Source: RH-AL1 sp965198485
GTDB taxonomy: Bacteria > Pseudomonadota > Alphaproteobacteria > Rhizobiales > Beijerinckiaceae
DNA: 64,000 nucleotides
Direction of reading: 5' to 3'
Assembly: GCA_965198485.1 (NCBI GenBank)
Contig: CBDAPQ010000005.1
Coordinates: forward strand, 3,100,001-3,164,000
A model generated the notes under the pieces. It did not search any database. It saw only the letters and a list, made by a program, of their open reading frames with translations, and was not told the origin of the DNA. This document shows, piece after piece, positions 27,335 to 36,914 of this stretch (positions are counted from its first letter, which is position 1; every line of letters starts with the position of its first letter). The position numbers and the translations under genes were made by a program.

Positions 27335-27726
27335 TGGATCAGCACGAAGCGGCGCGGCTGGCCCGCCTGCTTCAAGAGGCGCAGCCGCACCGGCGTGGGC
27401 CGCATGCGAAAAGTCAGGACGTAAGCGACGATCGTGTCGAGCTCTTCCTCGTCCTCCAGACGCTGGGCCACCAGGAAGTTGTTCATGCATTGCGCCACCG
27501 AAAGGAAGTAATGGACGCCGATCACATCGTCGCGTTGCAGGCCGGAGAACTTGGCCTCGGTCTTGTTGTAGACCTCGACGATCCCTTCCGGGTTCAGACC
27601 GACCACGCCGAACGGCAGCGCGTCGAGCCGCGCGGCATCCATGACGCACAAGAGGGCATAAGGCACGCCCTCGAACCTGGCGGTGCGTGAGGAGACGGCC
27701 GGCGCAGGCGAGCTAGTCAAAACCAT
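27328..27726 (-). CDS. pyp: Photoactive yellow protein (PYP)
   Basis: 132 residues. PAS-fold blue-light receptor that carries p-coumaric acid as a thioester. Aligned by eye with Halorhodospira PYP (offset 11): Tyr53=Tyr42, Glu57=Glu46, Ser61=Thr50 and Cys80=Cys69, the chromophore cysteine. VIGVHYFLSVAQC matches VIGKNFFKDVAPC. Arg52 is Leu63 here, and the loop after the cysteine is three residues shorter. FRMRPTPVRL keeps the Met100 position. Start chosen at 27726; longer in-frame starts at 27753 (GGAAG upstream) and 27798 would only add an N-terminal tail. First gene of the cluster; its stop overlaps the next start. Confidence 0.87.
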   Translation of the reverse strand: MVLTSSPAPAVSSRTARFEGVPYALLCVMDAARLDALPFGVVGLNPEGIVEVYNKTEAKFSGLQRDDVIGVHYFLSVAQCMNNFLVAQRLEDEEELDTIVAYVLTFRMRPTPVRLRLLKQAGQPRRFVLIQW

Positions 27727-27766
27727 GGTCTCTCGTTGCCGCAAAGGGATCATCCGCTTCCAATCG

Positions 27767-27795
27767 TCAGACTTACGTAACGGAAGAGATGTCAA
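27767..27795 (-). promoter_or_regulatory. Possible PYP-cluster promoter with TTACGTAA palindrome
   Basis: A perfect TTGACA (minus strand, 27795-27790) lies about 64 bp upstream of the chosen PYP start. A 17-bp spacer contains the 8-bp palindrome TTACGTAA (27773-27780) and is followed by a poor -10 (GTCTGA). The palindrome may bind a regulator. The region is shared with the divergent eda-edd genes. Evidence is weak and positional. Confidence 0.3.
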
Positions 27796-28006
27796 CATTT
27801 CACTTACTAAAAGCGGCGGCGACGCTCCAGAGCCATTCTAAAACTCGAGCGCGGGCGCATGGCCGAGACGCAGGCTCCAGGCCGCGCCGCTTCCACTCGG
27901 TGCGGGGGTGGCAGTGTAGGCCACGGGGAAGAACGCTCGAGATTTGGATCGGACCCGTATCGGAGCCGGCCGTTTATGCTTGGCACAAACGTGGCAAGCG
28001 AGGATG

Positions 28007-28662
28007 ATGAACATCATGACATCATCCCAACCTCTCTCCGGCCCCGCCAGGCTGCTCCAGTCGGCCCGGCTCGTGCCGGTGCTGACCATCGCGCGCGTCG
28101 CCGACGCCGTGCCGCTGGCGCGCGCGCTCTGCGCCGGCGGCGTCTGCACGCTGGAGATCACGCTGCGCACCGCCGCCGGCGGCGAGGCGGCCAAGGCGAT
28201 CAAGGCCGAGGTGCCCGAGGCGGTGGTGGGGCTCGGCACGGTACTGACCGGTCGTGACCTCGAGATGGCGCTGGCTCTCGGCCTCTCCTTCGCGTTCTCG
28301 CCCGGCGCCTCGCCGGCGCTGCTCGACGCGGCGGCGTTGGCCGGGCTCGACTTCGTGCCCGGCGTGCAGACGGCGTCAGACCTCATGGCCTGCCTCGAGC
28401 GCGGCTTCGACGTGATGAAGTTCTTCCCGGCCTCGCAGGCCGGCGGCCTGCCGACGCTGCGGGCGTTGGCCGGGCCGTTCCCGCAAGTCAAGTTCTGCCC
28501 CACCGGAGGCATCTCGGAGGACCAGGCCTCGTCCTGGCTGGCCGAGCCCAACGTGCTCGCCGTCGGCGGTTCGTGGCTGGCGCCGGCCGGCCTCGTCGAG
28601 AAGGGCGACTGGGAGGCGATCACCGGGCGTGCCCGACGCTCGATGGAGCTGCTGGCCGCCTG

Positions 28663-28663
<1 letters not shown>
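28007..28663 (+). CDS. eda: KHG/KDPG aldolase
   Basis: About 218 residues. Splits 2-keto-3-deoxy-6-phosphogluconate into pyruvate and glyceraldehyde-3-phosphate. The Schiff-base lysine is in DVMKFFPAS, the proton-relay Glu in CTLEITLRT, and the phosphate site in FCPTGGIS and VGGSWLAP. Three ATGs lie close together (28004, 28007, 28016); GCGAGG just before the first favours 28007. Its stop overlaps the start of edd as TGATG, so the pair is translationally coupled. Confidence 0.93.
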
Positions 28664-30480
<1,817 letters not shown>

Positions 30481-30484
30481 GGCC

Positions 30485-30988
30485 TCAGCCCAACGCCTTC
30501 GCCAACTGCGCCTTGCTCATCGTCGAGCGACCGGCAAGATCCTTCGCCTTCGCCTCCTCGTAGAGTTCGGCCTTGGTCTTGTCGGCCTTGACCGTGTCGC
30601 GATGCTCGGCCGTCTTCTCCGCGATGCCCTCGGGCTGCGCCGAATACTGCTTGCCCTTCGTCGTGTCGGCCCGCTTCTTGGCGCTGGTGCGCGCATACTC
30701 CTTGTCGGTCAGCGCCTCGCGCGCCTCCTTGGGAAGGTAGCGCTCGCCGGTGTCCTCGCTCTTCTCGCCGGACTTGGTGCCCCAGTCCTCGTCGGTCCAC
30801 TCCTGCAGGTGATTGTCCTTCGACTTCTCGCCCTCGTAGCCGCCGCCGCGCTTCTGGTACTCGGACGAGGCCATCTGCGCCTTGCGGGCGGACCATTGGC
30901 CGGGCTTGCCGCCCTTGTCGCCGGCGGTGACCTCATCCTTGACCTTGTCCCATAGATCGGGATCGCTCTTCTCCGCCGTCTTGCTCAT
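30485..30988 (-). CDS. DUF5872-type protein with C-terminal SAP/Rho-N-like motif
   Basis: 167 residues, very rich in Lys, Glu and polar residues, no hydrophobic core segment. The N-terminal 110 residues show the pattern of small conserved proteins annotated as DUF5872: DLWDKVKDEVTAGDKGGKPG, QWSARKAQMA, a WGTKSGEKS repeat-like motif, and KGKQYSAQPEGIAEKT. The last ~30 residues (TKAELYEEAKAKDLAGRSTMSKAQL) look like a Rho-N/SAP-type nucleic-acid-binding helix pair. Start at 30988 has GGAG 7 bases upstream. Possibly a DNA- or RNA-associated protein; role unknown. Confidence 0.65.
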   Translation of the reverse strand: MSKTAEKSDPDLWDKVKDEVTAGDKGGKPGQWSARKAQMASSEYQKRGGGYEGEKSKDNHLQEWTDEDWGTKSGEKSEDTGERYLPKEAREALTDKEYARTSAKKRADTTKGKQYSAQPEGIAEKTAEHRDTVKADKTKAELYEEAKAKDLAGRSTMSKAQLAKALG

Positions 30989-31188
30989 CACGCGTCTCCG
31001 TCGTCGTGCAGAGGAAACGTCCATCGATCGGCAGCGGCGATGCGGCGTTTTAAAGCAATGACGCTATATGTTTCTTCAGCGCCGTCGCCGCCGTAAGAGC
31101 CAAGCGCCTCCCACGAGACTTGGCAGTCGCATTTCGTCCAGCGATGCCTGTCGCATTTGACTGAGATAGCCAAAGGCTCTGGCGTCAA
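30988..31188 (-). CDS. Possible 66-residue protein, unknown
   Basis: TTG at 31188 directly follows the stop of the nucleotidyltransferase gene, and its own stop overlaps the next ATG as TGATG. The peptide has a short Cys pair (KCDRHRWTKCDCQVSW), which could bind metal, but composition is not typical and no family is recognised. It could equally be an intergenic leader. Listed because the spacing on both sides looks like an operon. Confidence 0.3.
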   Translation of the reverse strand: MTPEPLAISVKCDRHRWTKCDCQVSWEALGSYGGDGAEETYSVIALKRRIAAADRWTFPLHDDGDA

Positions 31189-31524
31189 TCAAATCGGACG
31201 CGCTTCGGCCAAGACGCGAGCGCGAAAGCCAGGCGGGAAGTCTTCCGGGGTGCAGAGATCGACGGGGAAGCCTAGTGACGCCTCAAGAGCCTCAAGGAGG
31301 CCGCCCAGCTCGAACAATGTGGCGCCCGGCTGAGGATCAACCAGAAAGTCGACATCGCTGTCCTCGCAATCGGTGCCATTCGCGATGGAGCCGAACGTAC
31401 GAGGGTTGCTGGCATTGAAGCGGGTTGTCGCGGTCCGGACCACGTCTCGGTGCTTGTCGATAGCCCCGGAAGGCTTTATGCTGCTCTCTCTCAACACCTT
31501 TAGCCTGCCCGCGGCGGCACGCAA
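31189..31524 (-). CDS. MNT-type nucleotidyltransferase (minimal)
   Basis: About 100-111 residues. The nucleotidyltransferase signature is FGSIANGTDCEDSDVDFLVD (G-S followed by D-x-D), then ELGGLLEALEASLGFPVDLCTPEDF, the standard C-terminal part. This is the single-domain MNT class often paired with a HEPN partner in toxin-antitoxin-like systems, but no HEPN (DUF86) gene is found next to it. The start is uncertain: TTG 31524 or later GTG/TTG codons near 31498. Composition and codon use look slightly less GC-rich than the neighbours. Confidence 0.7.
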   Translation of the reverse strand: MRAAAGRLKVLRESSIKPSGAIDKHRDVVRTATTRFNASNPRTFGSIANGTDCEDSDVDFLVDPQPGATLFELGGLLEALEASLGFPVDLCTPEDFPPGFRARVLAEARPI

Positions 31525-31653
31525 CTTCGTCGAGGGCTGCCACCATTATGCACGAGTGAACGTCCTTCCTGGAGAGCCGTTTCGCTATTGTTGGTCGGCG
31601 GTTCCGCCTCGCCGCGATTTGCTTTAACATCGCGACGACCCGGAGCGCGCCCG

Positions 31654-32088
31654 ATGACCGACCTCGCCGCCCTGCCCTCTTCCGCCGCCCGAGCCGGGCG
31701 CCGTCCCGGCCACACTGTCATCCTCGCCAGCACGCTCGTCGCCGCCGCCTTCGCCGGCGCGGCGCTCGGCCGCACGCATGCCACCGACGCCTCCGGCTTC
31801 GAGGCCTCGCTGGTTATGCTGCTGCGCTTCATGGCGGTGTGCAAGGCCGCCGGGGTGCTCGGCGCTGCGGCGCTGGTGGTGTGGCGCCTCGGGCGGCCGC
31901 TCGGCGCGACAGCCTTCGCCGGCTACGTCGTGACTCTCGCGCTCATGGCCGCCGCACCCGGCATGATCTGGAGCCTCAGCCTGATCGCGCCCGGCGCGCT
32001 GGTGTTCCACGCCGGGCTCCTCACCTTCCTGGTGCTGGCCGCTCGCGACGACGGCGTCGCCACCGCCTTCCGCCGCCGCCGCGCGTGA
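31654..32088 (+). CDS. Small four-helix membrane protein, unknown
   Basis: 144 residues with about four hydrophobic segments (around 22-40, 52-80, 87-108 and 112-130). Not recognised as a named family. ATG 31654 has GGAG 9 bases upstream; the first 20 residues carry Arg/His just before helix 1, consistent with N-in. Its stop overlaps the GTG start of the following MFS gene as GTGA, so co-translation is likely and it might help or modulate that carrier. Confidence 0.6.
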   Translation: MTDLAALPSSAARAGRRPGHTVILASTLVAAAFAGAALGRTHATDASGFEASLVMLLRFMAVCKAAGVLGAAALVVWRLGRPLGATAFAGYVVTLALMAAAPGMIWSLSLIAPGALVFHAGLLTFLVLAARDDGVATAFRRRRA

Positions 32089-33377
32089 GCCTCGCCGCCA
32101 CGGCGCCGGTGCGGGTCTCCAGCGCGACGCGGCGGCGGCAATGGATCAGCGTCGGCCTGCTGATCGCGGCGGGCGTCGTCAATTACGTCGATCGCTCGAC
32201 GCTCGCCATTGCCAATCACACGATCGCCGGCGAGATGCACCTCTCGGCCACGCAGATGGGCGCGCTGCTCTCGGCCTTCGCCTGGTCCTACGCGCTCTGC
32301 CAGCTGCCGGTCGGCGCCATCACCGATCGTATCGGCCCGCACATCATGCTGTCGGCCGGCATGACGCTGTGGTCGATCGCCCAGATCCTGAGCGGATTCG
32401 TCACCGGCTTCGGGCAGTTCATCGGCGCTCGCATCGGGCTCGGTATCGGCGAGTCGCCGATGTTCACCGCCGGCGCGCGGGCCTGCGTGAACTGGTTCTC
32501 GGTCAAGGAGCGCGGCACGCCGCTCGGCCTCTTCAACGCCGCGTCCTCGCTTGGGCCGGCCCTGGCGCCGCCCCTGCTCACGGCCATGATGCTGGCGTTC
32601 GGCTGGCGCGTCATGTTCGTCGCGATGGGCATCGCCGGGCTCGCGGTGGCGCTGGCGTGGTGGCTGTACTATCGCGATCCCGAGCAAACCGAGGTGCCGC
32701 GCGAGGACCTCGCCGCGATGCGCGCCGGCGAGGTCGAGGCCGAGGCAACCGCCGGCGCCCACACCTGGGCGAGCCTCTTCACCGTTCCCTCGACGTGGGG
32801 CCTGATCGGCGGGCTCTTCGGCATCGTCTACGTCACATGGCTCAACGTCGCCTGGCTGCCGGACTACCTGGAGCGGGTCTTCGGCGTCAGCGTCGCGCAA
32901 ACCGGCATCCTCGCCGCGATCCCGCAGGTCGCCGGCTTCGTCGGCGGCGCGCTCGGCGGCTTCCTCTCCGACCGGCTCGCCGCGCGCGGGATCGACCCCA
33001 TCGACTCTCGACGCATCCTCACCGTCGGCGGCCTCGTGCTCTGTGCCCTGTTCACCGCCGCCGCGCCCTTCGCCACCACCACCGCTTCGGTCGTGACTCT
33101 GCTCTCGATCTCGATGTTCTTCGGCTACGGCGCGGGATCGTGCTCATGGGCGCTCGGCGCCAGCCTGACACCGCCGCGCCTCGTCGCCACGCTGGAGTCG
33201 ATCCAGAACATCGGCGGGTCGATCGGCGGCGCGCTGGCTCCGCTCGTCACCGGCATCATCGTCGACCGCACCCACACCTTCACGCCCGCCTTTCTCCTGG
33301 CCAGCGTCGCCGCGCTTGCCGGCGCCGTCAGCTATTCCACCGTACGCCGGGACGCCTACGCCGGGCTCGGCGGGTAA
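32085..33377 (+). CDS. MFS transporter, ACS (anion:cation symporter) type
   Basis: 430 residues, 12 predicted helices. The N-terminal helix 1 motif VVNYVDRSTLAIANHTI and RIGLGIGESPMFTAGA near helix 4 are characteristic of the ACS branch (GudP, ExuT and similar sugar-acid carriers). Loop 2-3 motif GAITDRIGPH and the corresponding GFLSDRLAAR are present. GTG 32085 overlaps the previous stop. No catabolic gene is alongside; substrate (hexuronate, glucarate, tartrate or other) is unknown. Its end overlaps the convergent TetR gene by about 22 nt. Confidence 0.87.
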   Translation: MSLAATAPVRVSSATRRRQWISVGLLIAAGVVNYVDRSTLAIANHTIAGEMHLSATQMGALLSAFAWSYALCQLPVGAITDRIGPHIMLSAGMTLWSIAQILSGFVTGFGQFIGARIGLGIGESPMFTAGARACVNWFSVKERGTPLGLFNAASSLGPALAPPLLTAMMLAFGWRVMFVAMGIAGLAVALAWWLYYRDPEQTEVPREDLAAMRAGEVEAEATAGAHTWASLFTVPSTWGLIGGLFGIVYVTWLNVAWLPDYLERVFGVSVAQTGILAAIPQVAGFVGGALGGFLSDRLAARGIDPIDSRRILTVGGLVLCALFTAAAPFATTTASVVTLLSISMFFGYGAGSCSWALGASLTPPRLVATLESIQNIGGSIGGALAPLVTGIIVDRTHTFTPAFLLASVAALAGAVSYSTVRRDAYAGLGG

Positions 33378-33961
33378 GCCTTCCCCGCGAGGAGATCGGC
33401 CAGCACGTCGGCGATCGGCACGGCCCGCGTTCTCGGCGACGAGAGAAGGCCGTAATGCTCCAGCAGCACGAGACCGTGCAGCGAGGACCAGACGGCGATC
33501 GCCTCGCGCACGCCGTCGCTTCGACCGGAGCCGGTACCAAGCGCCTTCAGCAGTTCCTCGAAGCTGCCCCGCGCCGCCATGGCGAGATCGCTAGCCGGAG
33601 CAGCACCGGCGAGGAGCCGCGTGCCGAACATCAGGCGATAGAGTCCGCCATGCGCCCGACCGAAGTCGAGATAGGCCCGGGCGTTGGCCGCCAGGACCTC
33701 GGATGCGGGAAGGTCCGCAACGGCGCCACGAAGCGTCGCTCCGAACAAGCGGAAGCCTTCGGCGGCTACCGCGGACAACAGCGCGTCGCGGTCGGCGAAG
33801 TGGCGATAGGACGCCGGCTGCGACACGCCGAGCTCCTTGGCGAGCGCCGCCATGCTCAGGCTTTCGTGGCCGACCGCCTCAACCCTTGCGACGGCTGCCC
33901 TCACCAGCGCCTCGCGAAGGTGGCCGTGGTGATAGGGATTCGGGGACTGCGGCTCTTTCAC
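33356..33961 (-). CDS. TetR/AcrR-family regulator
   Basis: 201 residues. N-terminal TetR HTH: LREALVRAAVARVEAVGHESL, then the recognition helix region LAKELGVSQPASYRHFADRDALL. The C-terminal ligand domain is typical (WSSLHGLVLLEHYG). Start proposed at GTG 33961; a TATAAC box lies 8 bases upstream, which would give a nearly leaderless transcript. An ATG at 34009 is possible but would put the operator inside the coding region. It is divergent from GST and reductase genes, and a palindrome lies between them. Confidence 0.83.
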   Translation of the reverse strand: MKEPQSPNPYHHGHLREALVRAAVARVEAVGHESLSMAALAKELGVSQPASYRHFADRDALLSAVAAEGFRLFGATLRGAVADLPASEVLAANARAYLDFGRAHGGLYRLMFGTRLLAGAAPASDLAMAARGSFEELLKALGTGSGRSDGVREAIAVWSSLHGLVLLEHYGLLSSPRTRAVPIADVLADLLAGKAYPPSPA

Positions 33962-34009
33962 GACGATGTTATAGCCTAAAACACGCACCTTGACGCAAGC
34001 GATCCGCAC

Positions 34010-34032
34010 CTATGTTATAGTGAATAACATAG
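34010..34032. promoter_or_regulatory. Palindromic operator between TetR and GST genes
   Basis: Perfect 9-bp arms CTATGTTAT and ATAACATAG with a 5-bp spacer AGTGA, 12 bp upstream of the GST start. An additional half-site ATGTTATAG occurs at 33966-33974, overlapping the probable -10 of the TetR gene itself. The operator lies 24 bp downstream of a TTGACG that could be the -35 for the GST promoter. The layout fits repression of both GST/reductase and tetR by the divergent TetR protein. Confidence 0.7.
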
Positions 34033-34044
34033 CGAGTATCCTGA

Positions 34045-34668
34045 ATGTCCTCTCCGCTGCCGACGCTGTACCATGGCCAAGGAACGCGCTCGCTGCGCGT
34101 CGCTTGGCTCCTCGAGGAACTCGGCGTTGCCTACCGCAGCCAGTCCATCCTCTTCCCACCACGCCAGCGCCAGCCGGACTTCCTCGCGGTCAATCCGTCC
34201 GGATCGCTTCCCTTCTTCGTGGATGGCGAGGTGACGATGACGGAGTCGATCGCGATCGGTCTCTACCTCGTCGAGCGCCATGGGCCGACGCCGCTCGCCG
34301 TGGCACCACACGAGGCTGGCTACTCCGATTACCTGCAATTCTGCCTCTACGGCGAGGCGACCCTCACGCAGCCACTGGGCTCGATCCTGCGCTACGCCTT
34401 CCTGGAGCCGGAGGCTCGCCGGCTGCCGCAGGCGGTTGCCGACGCGCGACACAAGTTCCGCGAGCGACTCGAGCCGGTGCGGCGCGCCATCGCGACGACC
34501 GGGTATGCGGCAGCCGGGCGCTTCACCCTGGCCGATATCTCGATCGGCTACGCCTTACGCTTCGCCGTCCGCGTGGGCGAAGCCGAGGCGCTGCCGCCCG
34601 ACATCCAAGACTATGCGGAGAGGCTGCAGGCTCGCTTCGCCTACCAACGCGCCGCCGCCCTTTCATGA
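34045..34668 (+). CDS. Glutathione S-transferase
   Basis: 207 residues. N-terminal thioredoxin-like domain starting LYHGQGTRSLRVAWLLEELGV with the glutathione-binding VNPSGSLPFF and T-E-S-I-A-I-G-L-Y motif, then a helical C-terminal domain. The usual Tyr/Ser catalytic residue would be Tyr9 or the following Ser. Likely detoxification or aromatic conversion. It sits 26 bp ahead of an NADP-dependent reductase, and both lie downstream of the TetR operator, so they probably form one inducible unit. Confidence 0.88.
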   Translation: MSSPLPTLYHGQGTRSLRVAWLLEELGVAYRSQSILFPPRQRQPDFLAVNPSGSLPFFVDGEVTMTESIAIGLYLVERHGPTPLAVAPHEAGYSDYLQFCLYGEATLTQPLGSILRYAFLEPEARRLPQAVADARHKFRERLEPVRRAIATTGYAAAGRFTLADISIGYALRFAVRVGEAEALPPDIQDYAERLQARFAYQRAAALS

Positions 34669-34693
34669 GATCTCGAGCAAAAGGAGTAGTGAC

Positions 34694-35704
34694 ATGAGCC
34701 AAACCATAAGATCGCGCGAGGTCCGTTTCGCGTCGCGCCCCGACGGCATCCCGACCGCCGAAACCTTCGCGCTCGCCGAGACCGAGGTCCCGCCGCCCGC
34801 CGAGGGCGAGGTGCAGGTGCGCAATCTCTGGATGTCGGTCGACCCCTACATGCGCGGCCGCATGACGACGCGGAAAAGCTACGTGCCGCCTTTCGTTCTC
34901 GGCGAGGTGCTGCAGGGCGGCGCCGTCGGCCGGGTGGTGGCCTCGCGCAGCGACGATTTCGCGACGGGCGACCTCGTGCAGTCGATGTGCGGCTGGCGCG
35001 AGGCCTTCAACGCCAAGGCCGCGGCCCTGACCCTCGTGCCGCGCACCGGCCTACCGGCCGAGGCGATGCTCGGCATCGCCGGCCTGCCGGGGCTCACCGC
35101 CTTCATCGGCATCACCGAAGTCGCCAAGGTCGGCGCCGGCGACGTGGTCTTCGTGTCGGGCGCGGCCGGCGCGGTCGGCTCGGTCGCCTGTCAGATAGCC
35201 AAGATCCGGGGCGCGACGGTGATCGGATCGGCGGGCGGACCGATCAAATGCGACTACCTCCGCGAGATCGGCTGCGACGCCGTGATCGACTACAAGGCGG
35301 CCGGGGATCTGACGTCGGCCCTGGCGGACGCAGCGCCCGAAGGCATCGACGTCTATTTCGAAAACGTCGGCGGGAGCCATCTCGAAGCCGCACTCGAGGC
35401 CGCCAACCCGTTCGCGCGCTTCGCGCTCTGCGGGATGATCTCGCAATCCAACGCCACGAGCGGCAGCGGCCCGGCCAATCTCGCCCATGCCGTACGCAAG
35501 CGCCTGCGTCTCCAAGGCTTCATCGCCTCGGACCATTTCGACAGGATGCCGTCGTTCGTCGAGGCGATGGCCGATTGGGTCGCGAAGGGTCGCATGAAAT
35601 GGCGCCAGAGCGTCGACGAGGGTATCGAGGCCGCACCGGCCGCCTTCCTGAAGCTGTTCTCCGGCGACAATCTCGGCAAGATGCTGGTGCGGCTAAGCGA
35701 CTAA
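34694..35704 (+). CDS. NADP-dependent oxidoreductase, zinc-free MDR family
   Basis: 336 residues. Medium-chain dehydrogenase of the alkenal/leukotriene/curcumin-reductase branch: SVDPYMRGRM near residue 48-57, the NADP-binding VFVSGAAGAVGSVACQIAKI, GSAGGPIKCDYLREIGCDAVIDYK and VYFENVGGSHLEAAL. Such enzymes reduce alpha,beta-unsaturated carbonyls. A strong ribosome site (AAGGAG) is 9 bases upstream of ATG 34694. Partner gene is the GST just before; joint detoxification of electrophiles is a reasonable inference. Confidence 0.9.
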   Translation: MSQTIRSREVRFASRPDGIPTAETFALAETEVPPPAEGEVQVRNLWMSVDPYMRGRMTTRKSYVPPFVLGEVLQGGAVGRVVASRSDDFATGDLVQSMCGWREAFNAKAAALTLVPRTGLPAEAMLGIAGLPGLTAFIGITEVAKVGAGDVVFVSGAAGAVGSVACQIAKIRGATVIGSAGGPIKCDYLREIGCDAVIDYKAAGDLTSALADAAPEGIDVYFENVGGSHLEAALEAANPFARFALCGMISQSNATSGSGPANLAHAVRKRLRLQGFIASDHFDRMPSFVEAMADWVAKGRMKWRQSVDEGIEAAPAAFLKLFSGDNLGKMLVRLSD

Positions 35705-35712
35705 GGGCGCAT

Positions 35713-36903
35713 TCACGCCTTGCGGCTGAGCGAGCGCGCCGCCTGGTCGAGCCCTTCCAGGGTCATCGGAAACATCCGCTGCCCCAGCAGATCGCGGATC
35801 GTGGCCGTCGATTGCGAATAGGGCCAATGTTCCGCCGGCACCGGGTTGAGCCAGGCGGCTGAGGGATAGGCGGCGCAGAGGCGCTGCAGCCATAACGCGC
35901 CGGGCTCGGGGTTCATGTGCTCGACCGAGCCGCCGGGCTGCGCCAGCTCGTAGGGGCTCATCTGCGCGTCCCCGACGATCACCAGCTTGTGGTCGCGGCC
36001 GAAGCGGTGGAGCACGTCCCAAGTCGGGATGCGCTGGGCATGGCGGCGGGCGTTGGACTTCCACACGCCCTCGTAGACGCAATTGTGGAAATAGAAATAC
36101 TCGAGTCGCTTGAACTCGGATGTCAAGGCCGAGAACAGGTCCTCGCAAAGCCTGACGTGGTCGTCCATCGAGCCTCCGATGTCGAGGAAGAGCAGCAGCT
36201 TGACCGCGTTGCGCCGCTCCGGCCGCATCGCCACGTCGAGGTAGCCCTTGGCGGCGGTGCCGGCCACGGTGGCCTCGAGGTCGAGCTCGTCGGCGGCGCC
36301 CTCGCGGGCGAAGCGGCGCAGGCGGCGCAGCGCCACCTTCATGGTGCGGGTGCCGAGCTCGCGGGTGGCATCGAGGTCGGCGAACTCGCGCTTCTCCCAA
36401 ACCTTGATCGCGCGGCGATGCGTGGACTGCCCGCCGATGCGCACGCCTTCGGGGTTGTAGCCGCCGTTGCCGAACGGCGAGGTGCCGCCGGTGCCGATCC
36501 ACTTGCTGCCGCCCTGGTGGCGCCCCTCCTGCTCGGCGAGGCGCTGCTTCAGCGTCGCCATGATCTCGTCCCACGAGCCGAGCGCCTCGATCTCGGCGCG
36601 CTCCTCCGCCGTCAAGTACTTCTCCGCCATGGCCTTGAGCCAGGCTTCGGGCAGGTCGGTCACCAACGAGTCCGCCGCGGCCGGCGCTTCGCCCAGCACG
36701 CCCTTGAACACGCGCGCGAAGACCTGGTCGAAGCGGTCGATGAGGCTTTCGTCCTTCACGTAGATGGCGCGGGCGAGGTAGTAGAACTGCTCGGGCGAGC
36801 GCTCGATGACGTCGGCCTGAAGCGCCTCCAGCAGCGTCAGGTGCTCCTTGGGCGAGGCCGCGATGCCGCCCCGGCGCAGCTCTTCGAGGAACGAGAGGAA
36901 CAT
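35713..36903 (-). CDS. VWA-domain protein, CoxE-like
   Basis: 396 residues. N-terminal half is alpha-helical and polar; the C-terminal von Willebrand A domain starts at NAVKLLLFLDIGGSMDDH, where D-x-G-G-S forms the metal-ion (MIDAS) site. It follows the MoxR AAA gene, the arrangement found in MoxR/VWA chaperone-like modules that activate or insert metal cofactors. Its substrate enzyme is unknown; a molybdenum or carbon-monoxide-type enzyme would fit, and the aldehyde oxidoreductase at 3647-7559 is far away. Confidence 0.82.
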   Translation of the reverse strand: MFLSFLEELRRGGIAASPKEHLTLLEALQADVIERSPEQFYYLARAIYVKDESLIDRFDQVFARVFKGVLGEAPAAADSLVTDLPEAWLKAMAEKYLTAEERAEIEALGSWDEIMATLKQRLAEQEGRHQGGSKWIGTGGTSPFGNGGYNPEGVRIGGQSTHRRAIKVWEKREFADLDATRELGTRTMKVALRRLRRFAREGAADELDLEATVAGTAAKGYLDVAMRPERRNAVKLLLFLDIGGSMDDHVRLCEDLFSALTSEFKRLEYFYFHNCVYEGVWKSNARRHAQRIPTWDVLHRFGRDHKLVIVGDAQMSPYELAQPGGSVEHMNPEPGALWLQRLCAAYPSAAWLNPVPAEHWPYSQSTATIRDLLGQRMFPMTLEGLDQAARSLSRKA

Positions 36904-36914
36904 GGCGGGCCGAC

